Source of the DNA: Mesonia aquimarina | GTDB lineage: Bacteria; Bacteroidota; Bacteroidia; Flavobacteriales; Flavobacteriaceae | Length of the DNA stretch: 64,000 nt | Direction: 5' to 3' | Assembly: GCF_003667275.1 (NCBI RefSeq) | Contig: NZ_RCNV01000007.1 | Span: 1 to 64,000, forward strand | Shown here: one piece after another, positions 45,788 through 54,989 of the stretch | Position numbering within the stretch: the stretch's first letter is position 1 | Layout of the letters: every line of letters starts with the position of its first letter | Made by a program: the position numbers and the translations under genes | Notes under the pieces: generated by a model | What the model was told of the DNA's origin: nothing | Seen by the model: only the letters and a program-made list of their open reading frames with translations | Databases searched by the model: none

Positions 45788-45835
45788 AAATAGCTAAGAA
45801 AAAGAATACACTAAGAAACCGAAAATTATAGAATT

Positions 45836-47857
45836 ATGAGCAGCACAGAATTCGACATTTCATTTGACCTTCCCAAAAACCAGTCCAATGTCATTAAAGT
45901 TATTGGCGTTGGTGGCGGAGGTTCTAACGCGATCAATCACATGTTTCAGCAGGGCATTAACGGAGTAGACTTTGTAGTTTGCAATACCGATTCTCAAGCC
46001 CTGGAAAATAGTCCGGTGCCTATTAAAATTCAATTAGGTGTTAATTTAACCGAAGGTTTAGGAGCTGGAGCGAATCCTGAAATTGGAGAACAAGCTGCCT
46101 TAGAGAGTTTTGAAGATTTAAAAACGATGCTGGATACCAATACAAAAATGGTATTTATTACAGCAGGAATGGGAGGTGGAACCGGAACAGGTGCTGCCCC
46201 AATTATTGCCAAGCAAGCTAAAGAAATGGATATTTTAACTGTTGGTATTGTTACCATTCCATTTCAGTTTGAAGGTAAAATGCGAAATGAACAAGCGCAG
46301 TTGGGAGTAGAAAAACTTCGTAAAAATGTTGATTCGCTAATTGTAATAAATAATAATAAGCTAAGAGAAGTTTACGGTAATTTAGGATTTAAAGCTGGTT
46401 TTTCTAAAGCAGACGAAGTCTTAGCAACCGCTTCTCGAGGTATTGCAGAGGTAATTACACATCACTACACGCAAAACATTGACTTGCGAGATGCAAAAAC
46501 AGTGTTGAGTAATAGCGGAACTGCAATTATGGGGTCTGCTGCGGCTTCAGGAAGTAATCGTGCACAAGAAGCGATTATGAAAGCCTTAGATTCTCCCTTA
46601 TTAAATGATAATAAAATTTCCGGAGCCAAAAATGTGTTGCTGCTAATTGTTTCTGGTTCTGAAGAAATTACCATAGATGAAATAGGTGAGATTAATGATC
46701 ACATTCAGGCAGAAGCCGGACATAGTGCTAATATTATTATGGGAGTTGGGGATGACGAAAATTTAGAGGAATCTATTTCGGTAACCGTAATTGCTACGGG
46801 ATTTAACATGGAGCAACAAAATGTTATTGTAAATACTGAAACAAAAAAAATAATTCACACTTTAGAAGACGAACAACGCGCGGTACAAAATCTTACCCCA
46901 AAAAATGAGGGTAACCTAAATGCAAACCCGGCACAAGCAGTTCCAAGAAAAGAAGAGCCAAAAAAGATAGTTCATACTTTGGAGGAAGAGCCGGTAAGAA
47001 AACAGGAATTACCTAAAAGAGAAAACCCTTCTAATGAAATGGAATTAATACCTACTTCAACCTTAATTAAGGATTTAGAGGTAGATTATGAAGAAGTGAA
47101 ATACGACGAAGACGATTTTGTTATCATAGAAACTCAGGATCATGACGATGTCAGAAATATAGAAGTAAACGAGCCGGAAGAAGTTGTTTCCGCTTCAACA
47201 AGTACGGAGCCGGAAGAACAAGGAATGTTCACTTTCGACTTTCCGATGAAAGAAGAAAAGCAACAACCGGAATCTCATAATCAATCAGAAAATGAAGAAG
47301 AGCGAATTGTGTTTAGTCTAGATGATGATACTGCTAATATGGAGGTGAATGAGCCAGAAGATATTAGTGAAGCACATACATCAGACTCTTCCGCGCAATC
47401 TCAATCTTCAACTGAAGAAAAGCGTTATAGTTTGGAAGATTATATGGAGTTGGAAGACAGTTTACAAAGTGCAAAGCCTTCATCAAAACCAGCAGAGGTT
47501 CAAGAGGAAAAACCATCTTTTGAGGTGAAAACAACCCCAAAAAAAGAGGAAGCTAAAGCTGAAGATCTTAATGCTGAGGAAGAAATAGATCCGTTTAATA
47601 ATCCTATTTCAGAAGATCTTATAGCACGTGCTGCAGAGCGTAGAGCACGTATGAAGAAATTCAATTATAAGTTTAGAAACAATTCTAATATAGACGAGAT
47701 TGAAAAACAACCGGCTTATAAAAGAGCAGGAGTAGACTTAGATAAGGATCAATCGGAATCTGATAGGAAACTATCAAGAACTTCAATAAGTAAAGATAGC
47801 AATGATGAGACTACCTTTAGGAGTAATAACTCTTTTCTACACGACAATGTAGATTAA
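45836..47857 (+). CDS. ftsZ: Cell division protein FtsZ with long acidic linker
   Basis: 673 aa, against about 380 in E. coli. The GTPase core covers about 15-330: GVGGGGSNAINHM near 23, GMGGGTGTGAAP near 109 (tubulin signature), NNNKLREVYG and DVNF-like region. From about 340 to 640 there is a Glu/Asp/Ser-rich linker with repeated KKIIHTLEDE and KKIVHTLEEE segments. Near 594 the segment DLIARAAERRARMKKF is followed by a 60-residue C-terminus. Long linkers are usual in Bacteroidota FtsZ. FtsZ polymerises into the division ring. Confidence 0.96.
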   Translation: MSSTEFDISFDLPKNQSNVIKVIGVGGGGSNAINHMFQQGINGVDFVVCNTDSQALENSPVPIKIQLGVNLTEGLGAGANPEIGEQAALESFEDLKTMLDTNTKMVFITAGMGGGTGTGAAPIIAKQAKEMDILTVGIVTIPFQFEGKMRNEQAQLGVEKLRKNVDSLIVINNNKLREVYGNLGFKAGFSKADEVLATASRGIAEVITHHYTQNIDLRDAKTVLSNSGTAIMGSAAASGSNRAQEAIMKALDSPLLNDNKISGAKNVLLLIVSGSEEITIDEIGEINDHIQAEAGHSANIIMGVGDDENLEESISVTVIATGFNMEQQNVIVNTETKKIIHTLEDEQRAVQNLTPKNEGNLNANPAQAVPRKEEPKKIVHTLEEEPVRKQELPKRENPSNEMELIPTSTLIKDLEVDYEEVKYDEDDFVIIETQDHDDVRNIEVNEPEEVVSASTSTEPEEQGMFTFDFPMKEEKQQPESHNQSENEEERIVFSLDDDTANMEVNEPEDISEAHTSDSSAQSQSSTEEKRYSLEDYMELEDSLQSAKPSSKPAEVQEEKPSFEVKTTPKKEEAKAEDLNAEEEIDPFNNPISEDLIARAAERRARMKKFNYKFRNNSNIDEIEKQPAYKRAGVDLDKDQSESDRKLSRTSISKDSNDETTFRSNNSFLHDNVD

Positions 47858-47873
47858 TAAAGTTGTCGATAAT

Positions 47874-47910
47874 AAACCCGAAGTTTCCTGAAAATAAACT
47901 TCGGGTTTTT
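47874..47910 (+). terminator. Terminator of the dcw cluster
   Basis: AAACCCGAAGTTT / AAACTTCGGGTTT perfect 13-base arms with a 9-base loop and T-run, 17 bases after the ftsZ stop. Confidence 0.9.
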
Positions 47911-47952
47911 CATTTAGAATATTTATCTTCGCTTTTTTTAAAGCAAATTAGG

Positions 47953-48402
47953 ATGAGTTTAGAGAAAGAGGTAATGACCCAAATGAAAGCCGCAATGAAA
48001 GCAAAAGATAGCGCGGCATTAGAAGCATTGCGAGCAGTTAAAGGTGCAATTCTTTTAGCAAAAACAGAAAATAATCATCAAGAACTTACCGAAGAAGAGG
48101 AAATTAAACTTGTACAGAAACTTGTAAAACAACGTAAAGACAGTGCTCAAGTTTATAGAGAACAGAATAGAGAAGATTTGGCAGAACCTGAAGAAAAACA
48201 GATAGAAGTAATTGCTCAGTTTTTACCAGAACAGCTATCTGAAGTAGAAGTAGAAGCAAAAGTTGAACAAATAATTGCAGAAAGTGGAGCTGAAGGCATG
48301 AAGGATATGGGTAAAGTAATGGGGATAGCTTCTAAAGAATTGGCTGGAAAAGCCGATGGAAAAACAATTTCTACTATTGTAAAAAATAAATTATCCAATT
48401 AA
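47953..48402 (+). CDS. GatB/YqeY domain protein
   Basis: 149 aa from ATG 47953 (MSLEKEVMTQMKAAMKAKD). The open frame reaches back across the ftsZ terminator to 47863 but that part is not coding. It is an all-helical YqeY-like protein (ALEALRAVKGAILLAKTE, EYREQNREDL-like stretch, IEVIAQFLPEQLS), related to the tail domain of GatB. It may act in tRNA-dependent amidation, but that is unproven. Possible -7 box TATCTTCG about 20 bases upstream (one mismatch). tRNA-Arg follows 18 bases after the stop. Confidence 0.88.
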   Translation: MSLEKEVMTQMKAAMKAKDSAALEALRAVKGAILLAKTENNHQELTEEEEIKLVQKLVKQRKDSAQVYREQNREDLAEPEEKQIEVIAQFLPEQLSEVEVEAKVEQIIAESGAEGMKDMGKVMGIASKELAGKADGKTISTIVKNKLSN

Positions 48403-48420
48403 CATTATAATTGGTAATTA

Positions 48421-48494
48421 GGCTCCGTGGCGCAACTGAATAGCGCATCAGATTTCGGCTCTGAGGGTTGCAGGTTTGAATCCTGCCGGGGTCA
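48421..48494 (+). tRNA. tRNA-Arg (anticodon TCG)
   Basis: Cloverleaf present: acceptor GGCTCCG / CGGGGTC (with two G-T pairs), D arm, anticodon stem TCAGA / TCTGA with loop TTTCGGC giving anticodon TCG, and T arm GCAGG-TTTGAAT-CCTGC. Discriminator A; CCA is not encoded. A terminator follows at 48501. Confidence 0.9.
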
Positions 48495-48500
48495 CAACAG

Positions 48501-48526
48501 CCTCCACATTTCGTGGAGGTTTTTTT
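48501..48526 (+). terminator. Terminator after tRNA-Arg
   Basis: CCTCCAC / GTGGAGG stem, ATTTC loop, seven T. The next ~175 bases to 48702 are very AT-rich and hold no gene that I can see. Confidence 0.88.
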
Positions 48527-48702
48527 ATGCCAACACCTGATTAATTATTTAATTTAATAACTTTTATGTTGTTGATATTTAGTTTAATACGTTAAAGTTT
48601 AGTAAATTTCATATCGTAATTAATATTTTGAATAAATATTTAAAATTATTTATATTTTTATATCATGAAAAATTATATATTTATTTAAACACTTAAATTT
48701 TT

Positions 48703-49002
48703 ATGAGATCAATAATTTTAATTCTTGTTTTTTTAGTTATAGTGGGCTGTAAGCAAAAGCAACATGAGAGATTAAGCACAGACAATGCATCGGTCAATTT
48801 TTCTAAAACTTCGGACTATATGTCAAAAGAGGATGAAATATACTCTTATCTATTGGTTAATGAAATACCGGAAGATTTTCCTAAATATATAAAAGGCGAA
48901 AATGAAACAGAATATAAAAAGAGATGTATTTTGTGGGCGAAGGAAAATTTAGAGCTTATAAAACCAAAACATAGACAAAAGGTTAGGAATTATAAAAAAT
49001 AA
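48703..49002 (+). CDS. Small lipoprotein, unknown function
   Basis: 99 aa. Lipobox ends VIVGC, followed by KQKQHERL. The C-terminus is basic and helical (CILWAKENLELIKPKHRQKVRNYKK). No known domain. It is 7 bases before the TMTC-like gene and may be co-expressed with it. AT-rich and lacking recognised homologues, it belongs to the accessory patch after tRNA-Arg. Confidence 0.6.
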   Translation: MRSIILILVFLVIVGCKQKQHERLSTDNASVNFSKTSDYMSKEDEIYSYLLVNEIPEDFPKYIKGENETEYKKRCILWAKENLELIKPKHRQKVRNYKK

Positions 49003-49009
49003 GTGTTTT

Positions 49010-50944
49010 ATGATATTAACTTCTAGGTCTACGGTAAAATTTCTATACTTATTTTTATTTTTTCTACCATTCTGTATTTATTTTAATGCTATAGATAATG
49101 AATATGCAATTGACGATAATATTGTAGTAGATGGAGTAGAAAAGGTTGATGAAGGTTTGTCTGGTATTTCGAAAATTTTTACAACTCATTACTCAACTGA
49201 TGATAGACAAAACTATGGATATAGACCAATAACGCAAGTTACTTTTGCTTTAGAGAAAGAGTTTTTTAATAATCTTCCTGCAAATCAAACAATAGTAGAA
49301 AAAACAAGAAATAACAAATTAACTCAAGCAAATATTAGTCACTTTATTAATATTTTGCTTTATGCTATTACAGTAGTTATTTTATTTTACTTTTTGCAGT
49401 TAATTACAATTCAAAAAAATTTATTATTGGCTTTTTTAATAAGCCTTTTTTTTCTTCTACTCCCAATTCATACAGAACCTGTAAATAATATAAAAAGTCG
49501 AGATGAATTATTAGTCTTTATTTTTATTATCATATCATTGATTTTCTTTGTAAAGTATTCTTTAAAAAGAAATTTTCTTTTTGTTTTTCCTGCCTTGATT
49601 TTTGTTTTTCTAGCAGTTTTGTCAAAAAAATCTGGAATAGCTTTGTTAGGTTTAGTTCCGGTTGTTTTATTTTATATTAAGGGCTCTACAAAACAAATTA
49701 TAGTAGCTTTTTTATCAATTTTAATTATGTTGTTTGGTGTTCTGTTTTTAAAAAATAATTTAATTAATGAAAACGCGATCCGACAAATGGAATATTTTGA
49801 AAATCCATTGTTTTTTGAAGGAGATTTATTTGATCGAATAGCAACAGCTTTTTATTGTGCATTTTTCTATTTAAAGATGATGATTTTCCCTCAAGAGCTT
49901 TCTTTTTATTATGGTTTTAGCAAAATCCCAATAGTAAATTGGTCTCATTTAGAGGTTTGGTTTGGAATCATAATTTTTTTTCCATTATCGTTGTTTGGCT
50001 TATGGAAATTAATGAAAAGAGATATACTTGGCCTAGGGATTGCAATTTGGTTAGGTACTATGATAGGCGTGTTAAATATTTTTGAACCTGTTGTAGGAGT
50101 TGTAGCAGATAGATTTGCTTATATATTTTCATTAGGTTTTTGTATTGTTGTTTCTGTTTTATTAATTAGAATTTTTAAAGTGGAATACACTAAAAGTAAT
50201 ATTGTTTTAAATAGTCCTAAACTTTTAATTGTAATTATAATTTTAATAAGCTTGCCTTATGTGTTTAAGACTATCGATAGGAATAAAGATTGGGAAAATT
50301 ATTTAGTTCTTTATAGAAATGATATAAAACATTTAGAAAATTCGGCAAAAGCTAATGTAATGCTTGCTAATGAAGTTTCTGTATTAATAGAGAATACAAA
50401 TAACTCTTATCATAAAAGAAAATTAATAGATGAAGCTTTAAAAAGCTATAAAACTGCTTTAAAAATTGATCCAAAATATGGCGCTGCTTTAAACAACTTA
50501 GCCTCTATACATATAAAATATTTTAATGATTATAATTCAGCTTTACCACTTCTATTAAGAGCTGAAGAAAATAATCGTGATGTTACATTTTTAAATATAG
50601 CTTTAACTTATTATAATTTAGGCGATTATGAAAAGGCAGTTCCGTATTTCACCAAAGCAATTGAAAGAAATCCTGACAATGAAATTTTGTATGATAACCT
50701 TTTTCACATGTATGATACGAGTAATTTAAAAAGTCAAATTTTATATAATATAGAACTAATTAACTCTGATATGAAAAATAAGAGTTACGATTTTAATATC
50801 AATATAGGTAAATTTTTATATCGAATTGGAGAATATAATATGGCATTAGTTTATTATGAAAATGCTTTAAAAATAGATCCTAAAAATAAAAAACTAACAC
50901 TATTTATTGATCAGTTAAATTATTTTATCCTAAACAATACCTAG
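49010..50944 (+). CDS. TMTC-like GT-C membrane protein with TPR repeats
   Basis: 644 aa. The N-terminal ~430 residues hold about 11 TM segments. The first loop carries a DD motif (YAIDDNIVV near 32) and YGYRPITQVTF near 70. A later HTEPVNNIKSRDELL segment (about 155) resembles TMTC-type O-mannosyltransferases. Residues about 465-640 contain TPR units (ALKSYKTALKIDPKYGAALNNLA, KAVPYFTKAIERNPDN, MALVYYENALKIDPKNKK). The layout suggests a polyprenyl-phosphate-sugar-dependent protein glycosyltransferase or a close relative. Donor and acceptor are unknown. Confidence 0.7.
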   Translation: MILTSRSTVKFLYLFLFFLPFCIYFNAIDNEYAIDDNIVVDGVEKVDEGLSGISKIFTTHYSTDDRQNYGYRPITQVTFALEKEFFNNLPANQTIVEKTRNNKLTQANISHFINILLYAITVVILFYFLQLITIQKNLLLAFLISLFFLLLPIHTEPVNNIKSRDELLVFIFIIISLIFFVKYSLKRNFLFVFPALIFVFLAVLSKKSGIALLGLVPVVLFYIKGSTKQIIVAFLSILIMLFGVLFLKNNLINENAIRQMEYFENPLFFEGDLFDRIATAFYCAFFYLKMMIFPQELSFYYGFSKIPIVNWSHLEVWFGIIIFFPLSLFGLWKLMKRDILGLGIAIWLGTMIGVLNIFEPVVGVVADRFAYIFSLGFCIVVSVLLIRIFKVEYTKSNIVLNSPKLLIVIIILISLPYVFKTIDRNKDWENYLVLYRNDIKHLENSAKANVMLANEVSVLIENTNNSYHKRKLIDEALKSYKTALKIDPKYGAALNNLASIHIKYFNDYNSALPLLLRAEENNRDVTFLNIALTYYNLGDYEKAVPYFTKAIERNPDNEILYDNLFHMYDTSNLKSQILYNIELINSDMKNKSYDFNINIGKFLYRIGEYNMALVYYENALKIDPKNKKLTLFIDQLNYFILNNT

Positions 50945-51041
50945 GTGTTTTTGTTTGTATAAATATTATATAAAAGTTAAATAATTAAAAAGTATTTGTT
51001 AAATGTGTTATTTTTATATTTAAAATATAAAAACATTAATC

Positions 51042-52186
51042 ATGAAAAAAATTACTTTATTTTCTTTTTTACTACTTAGTAATATTATTTTTTCTCAAAC
51101 CACCTATAATTTGGACTGGGAAATAGGAATGAATGGGGCAAATGCAAGTTTGACTATTGATGTTGGGGATACTGTTATCTGGACCTGGACAGATTCTTCT
51201 CCACATAGTGTGAGAACTTTACCTGAAAGTCAGGAAACCTTCGATAGCGGAATTTCATCTGGTGTAGGAACAACATTTTCATTTACATTTACTGAAGCAG
51301 GTATAAATGATTACCAATGTGGTGTACATACAACTTCAATGTTTGGAACTATTACTGTGGTTAGTGCAACACCGACTTGTGATGATCCTTCAAACTTAAT
51401 GTCGATGAATTTAACCGACGATTCGGTTGATATTTCTTGGACAGAAAACGGTACAGCAACTGAATGGGAAATAGAATATGATCCAGCTGGATTTACACAA
51501 GGTAATGGGACATTACTTGTTGATAATGATGGTGTAATTCTATAACGATTAATTCGTTGAGTAGCAGCACACCTTACGATGTATACGTACGTTCTATATG
51601 TTCTAGTTCTGAAAGTAATTGGGTTGGTCCGTTCTCTTTCACAACCTTAGCAGAACCTTGCTTAGACCCTTCTAATCTTACTAGTTCAAATATAACAGAG
51701 AATTCTGCTGATCTTACTTGGACAGAAAATGGTACGGCAGATGAATGGGAAATAGAATACGGACTTAGTGGTTTTACACTTGGAAATGGGACTACAGTAC
51801 TAGATGACGATGGTACTTTAGGGGAGACTATTTCTTCCTTAGATCAAGATACTCCCTATGATTATTATGTTCGTTCCTTGTGCGATGTTAACGAAAGTCT
51901 TTGGGTAGGACCATCTAGTTTTACAACATTATTTTTAGGTGTCGAAGATCGTTTATTTTCAAATTTTTCATTTTATCCTAATCCTGTAAAAAACAAGATT
52001 TTTGTGAATAATGATCAAAAAATTCAACAGGTAGAAATTTTTAATTTATTAGGTCAATTAGTTTTTGTTGAAAAACCTAGCTCTAAGTCGTTTATTTTAG
52101 ATTTAGAGATGTTGAAATCTGATTTTTATTTATTAAAAGTAACTCAAAATGATAGGCAAAGAGTTTTTTCTTTTATTAAAGAATAG
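51042..52186 (+). pseudogene. Secreted cupredoxin / FnIII T9SS cargo protein, broken by a frameshift
   Basis: The first part (51042-51545) has a signal peptide and a cupredoxin domain with type 1 copper ligands: His in SSPHSV and Cys, His, Met in QCGVHTTSM. It then enters an FnIII repeat and stops at 51545. The rest of that repeat, a second FnIII repeat and a type A sorting tail (FYPNPVKNKIFVN, LLGQLVF, terminal FSFIKE) continue in another frame to 52186. Comparison with the second repeat (DDDGTLGETISSL) shows that the first has 11 bases where 12 are expected between GATGGT and ACGATT near 51535. Thus one base is missing. This is either a recent inactivation or a sequencing error. Confidence 0.8.
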
Positions 52187-52202
52187 CTTGTATTAAATTT
52201 TT

Positions 52203-52230
52203 AGCCGATGATTTTTTCATCGGCTTTTTT
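52203..52230 (+). terminator. Terminator after the cupredoxin gene
   Basis: AGCCGATGA / TCATCGGCT perfect 9-bp stem, TTTTT loop, T-run; 16 bases after the stop. Confidence 0.88.
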
Positions 52231-52252
52231 ATTTCTTGATTTAAATTTATAG

Positions 52253-52260
52253 TATTTTTG
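52253..52260 (+). promoter_or_regulatory. Promoter, -7 box, of the small NqrF-associated gene and apbE
   Basis: TATTTTTG (TAnnTTTG) ends four bases before the ATG at 52265, again implying a leaderless or near-leaderless transcript. Confidence 0.55.
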
Positions 52261-52264
52261 AACT

Positions 52265-52621
52265 ATGAGTAAATTGAGTGAACAAGAGTTGCATAACTTA
52301 GCAATGAATACCGTTGGTAAGAAGCTTGAAGAGGATAGTTTTGAGTTTTTAGCTGTCAATAGTAAACTAAAAAAAGATCCTCAGTTTGTAGCGTTAAAAA
52401 ATAAAAAGCTACACTTTATTATTGTTAGAGCAGTCCGGTATCCAGATAATCCAGAAAAATTTGATGAATCTTTTATGGATACAATTAAAGAACACGCTAA
52501 CAAGTTTAATGCTAAAACTTATTATGCAGGAGTAGGTATTGCAAATTCTTCAAATTACGACTTACCAGTAGATCACCAAAATGATTATTTAATAAATTAT
52601 CAAGGATTGCAAGAAATTTAG
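52265..52621 (+). CDS. Small conserved protein linked to NqrF/apbE
   Basis: 118 aa, soluble, no signal peptide and no iron-sulfur or FAD motif. Contains KKDPQFVALKNKKLHFIIVRAV and DHQNDYLINYQGLQEI. In flavobacterial genomes proteins like this are often labelled Na+-translocating NADH:quinone reductase subunit F, but the real NqrF is ~400 aa with 2Fe-2S and FAD domains, all missing here. The apbE gene begins 4 bases after it, so a link to flavinylation of Nqr or a similar complex is plausible. The function is unknown. Confidence 0.65.
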   Translation: MSKLSEQELHNLAMNTVGKKLEEDSFEFLAVNSKLKKDPQFVALKNKKLHFIIVRAVRYPDNPEKFDESFMDTIKEHANKFNAKTYYAGVGIANSSNYDLPVDHQNDYLINYQGLQEI

Positions 52622-52625
52622 AAGT

Positions 52626-53630
52626 ATGAAAAACTACATTTATATTTTAATCACATTTATTATTTTTTCTTCTTGTGATAAAAAAACTACTCCTAAAGTA
52701 ATTACAGGAAATGCATTGGGTACCACTTATAGTATTCAGTTTTTTTCTACTAAGAAGTTTCCTGTTCAACAAAAGATAGATTCTGTTTTTGAAGTTGTAA
52801 ATGCTTCTATGAGTACTTATATACCAAATTCAGATATTTCAAAAATAAACAAGGGTGAACAAGATATTCGGGTAGATGATATGTTTAAAGAGGTATTTTC
52901 TTTGTCTAAGAAAATACATAAAGAATCCAATGGTTTTTTTGATCCTACTGTTGGGAATTTGGTGAACTTTTATGGTTTTGGTGCTGATAAGTTTAATTTA
53001 GAAAAAAGTACTGAAAAGCTGGATTCGCTTATGCAATTTGTAGGCTTTGATAAAGTGAAATTGAATCATGATGGACGAATTATTAAAGAAGATCCGCGAA
53101 TTTATATAGAGTTTAATGCCATTGGAAAAGGTTATGCCGTAGATAGAATATCAGCAATGCTTAATGCTAATAATATCAATAATTATTTAGTTGAAGTAGG
53201 AGGTGAGCTCAATACAAGAGGAAAAGACTTGCAGGCTGACAAAAATTGGTATGTTGGTATTGATGATCCATTGCAGAACGAGAAGCGTGATTTAGTAAAA
53301 ATAATAAGCTTAAAAAATCGCGCAATGGCTACTTCAGGAAATTACAGAAAATATAGAATTGACAGCGTAACTGGACAAAAATACGTGCATACTATTAATC
53401 CTAAAAACGGGTTATCTAAAAAAAGTGATTTGTTAAGTGCTTCCGTTTTAGCTAAAACTTGTGCTGAGGCTGACGCTTATGCAACAGCTTTTATGGCTAT
53501 GGGCTTTCAAAAAAGCAAACAATTAGCTAAACAACTTCCAGAAATTGATGTTTTTTTTATTTATGATGAAAAAGGAAGCCTTAAGAGTTTTTCAACTCCT
53601 GGATTTGATAAAGTAATTGTCAAAAAGTAG
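52626..53630 (+). CDS. apbE: FAD:protein FMN transferase ApbE
   Basis: 334 aa lipoprotein (lipobox FSSC, then DKKTTP). ApbE attaches FMN through a phosphoester to Thr/Ser of target proteins such as NqrB and NqrC, in the periplasm. Motifs: GTTYSIQFF near 33, the SGDSD-like acidic region near 65, EFNAIGKGYAVDRI near 160, EVGGELNTRG near 190, and the metal site HTINPKNG near 258 with DAYATAFMAMG near 284. It forms an operon with the small gene upstream. Confidence 0.92.
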   Translation: MKNYIYILITFIIFSSCDKKTTPKVITGNALGTTYSIQFFSTKKFPVQQKIDSVFEVVNASMSTYIPNSDISKINKGEQDIRVDDMFKEVFSLSKKIHKESNGFFDPTVGNLVNFYGFGADKFNLEKSTEKLDSLMQFVGFDKVKLNHDGRIIKEDPRIYIEFNAIGKGYAVDRISAMLNANNINNYLVEVGGELNTRGKDLQADKNWYVGIDDPLQNEKRDLVKIISLKNRAMATSGNYRKYRIDSVTGQKYVHTINPKNGLSKKSDLLSASVLAKTCAEADAYATAFMAMGFQKSKQLAKQLPEIDVFFIYDEKGSLKSFSTPGFDKVIVKK

Positions 53631-53631
53631 T

Positions 53632-54402
53632 TTAAATTTTATGACAAACCGGAATTATTTCACCGGAGGCTAGACAAAATTTCTCAATTTCTGAAATTGA
53701 AAGTTTACTAGTGTAGTCAATTTCATCTACTTTAAATCCGATACTACGCAATTTGCTGAAATAGTCTTTTCCGTAGATTCTTACATGATCATATTGTCCA
53801 AAAATTTTCGCACGTTCTTTGGGATCTGTAATTGAATCATCTTGAAAAGTTTTTTCACGATTTAAGTCTTGAGGAATTTGCAAAATTGCCATTCCGTTAG
53901 GAGCAAGTACTCTAAATAATTCCTGCATTGCTTTAGTGTCATTTGGAATATGTTCTAAAACGTGATTACAAAAAATAATATCGTAGGTGTTATCTTCAAA
54001 AGGGAGATTACAGATATCAGCTTTAATATCTGCTAGAGGAGAATTTAAATCTGTTGTGGTGTAATTTAAATGCTTTAAGTTCTTAAATCTTTTGTAGAAG
54101 GCTTGCTCTGGGGCAAAATGAAGCATTTTTTTTGGGGCGCTAAAAAAATCAGTTTCACGTTCTAAATAAAGCCAAAGTAACCGATGTCTTTCTAAAGATA
54201 GCGTACCCGGTGATAAGACATTTTCGCGTGTTTTTTCATACCCATACGGCAAAAACCTTCTGTAGCTTTTGCCGTCTATTGGGTCTGTGTATTTATTTCC
54301 GCGTAAAGCAAATGCTAAAGCAGGCTTTACATAATAACTCATTTTAATGAGTAGCGGACGGGGAATTGTGTTAAGAAACTTTTTGAAAACCTTCTTAATC
54401 AT
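53632..54402 (-). CDS. Class I SAM-dependent methyltransferase
   Basis: 256 aa, cytosolic, Methyltransf_11 type. The SAM motif I appears as MLHFAPEQAFYKRF near 88, motif II DLNSPLADIKADICNLPF, and motif IV IIFCNHVLEHIP near 144. The acceptor is unknown. It overlaps the HNH-like gene by 4 bases. Confidence 0.82.
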   Translation of the reverse strand: MIKKVFKKFLNTIPRPLLIKMSYYVKPALAFALRGNKYTDPIDGKSYRRFLPYGYEKTRENVLSPGTLSLERHRLLWLYLERETDFFSAPKKMLHFAPEQAFYKRFKNLKHLNYTTTDLNSPLADIKADICNLPFEDNTYDIIFCNHVLEHIPNDTKAMQELFRVLAPNGMAILQIPQDLNREKTFQDDSITDPKERAKIFGQYDHVRIYGKDYFSKLRSIGFKVDEIDYTSKLSISEIEKFCLASGEIIPVCHKI

Positions 54403-54989
54403 ACTTTAATATCACCCCAGTTTTCTCCTGTTTTAATACGGTGAAGTTGCATTTCTGAAACACCAAATTGCTTTGCTAATACTTTTAAACGTGTTTTTCG
54501 ATTTGGATCGAGTAATTTACGTTTTAAAATCGTGGCTTCTGCATAAGTCAGTTTCGTATACGTTCTTTTTCCGCTAGTACGCTTAGCAATTACTTTAGGG
54601 TTTTTGTCTTGGTGTTTTTCCCATTGTTTGCGGTTAACCCAAGCTAAATTATCTAAAGAATTATCTAGTTTATCATAATTTTTATGTATTACGAAAATGG
54701 CATCGTCTGGCTTTTCAAGAAAGGCTTTTGCCATAAGTTTGTGTACGTAAAAATTCTGCCTTTTGTCAGATTTTAAGCGTGTGTTAACTACTTTGTAGCC
54801 GTTTATTTGGCTTCCTTTTAAAATAGATCCATGCTTACTTTTTACATAATTCATTACTCTTCCTTTATTAGATAGAGCAAGTTCATATCCTTTTTCCCAG
54901 TTGTCTTCATAATAAAAACGCCATTCTTCAACTAGGTTGTTGTTCACGTAGAATGACTCATACTTTTTTAAACTCATTTTCTTCATCAC
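54399..54989 (-). CDS. NUMOD4/HNH-like protein embedded in the map operon
   Basis: 196 aa. A NUMOD4-like start (YALSNKGRVMN-type segment, KGSQINGYKVVN) precedes an HNH-type core: VHKLMAKAFLEKPDDAIFVIHKNYDKLDNSLDNLAWVN (about 90-125 with His, Asn and His-like residues). A C-terminal helix-turn-helix ends LAKQFGVSEMQLHRIKTGENW. This is the architecture of free-standing homing endonucleases. Location within a tight housekeeping operon (32-base overlap with map) suggests a stable, perhaps domesticated role. The start at 54989 (MMKK) or 54977 (MSLKK) is unresolved. Confidence 0.68.
   Translation of the reverse strand: MMKKMSLKKYESFYVNNNLVEEWRFYYEDNWEKGYELALSNKGRVMNYVKSKHGSILKGSQINGYKVVNTRLKSDKRQNFYVHKLMAKAFLEKPDDAIFVIHKNYDKLDNSLDNLAWVNRKQWEKHQDKNPKVIAKRTSGKRTYTKLTYAEATILKRKLLDPNRKTRLKVLAKQFGVSEMQLHRIKTGENWGDIKV

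Noticed and set aside
48421-52230. Possible genomic island integrated at tRNA-Arg
   Set aside because: No duplicated tRNA 3' end (att repeat), integrase or mobility gene was seen in 48495-52260. Only an AT-rich accessory patch is supported.
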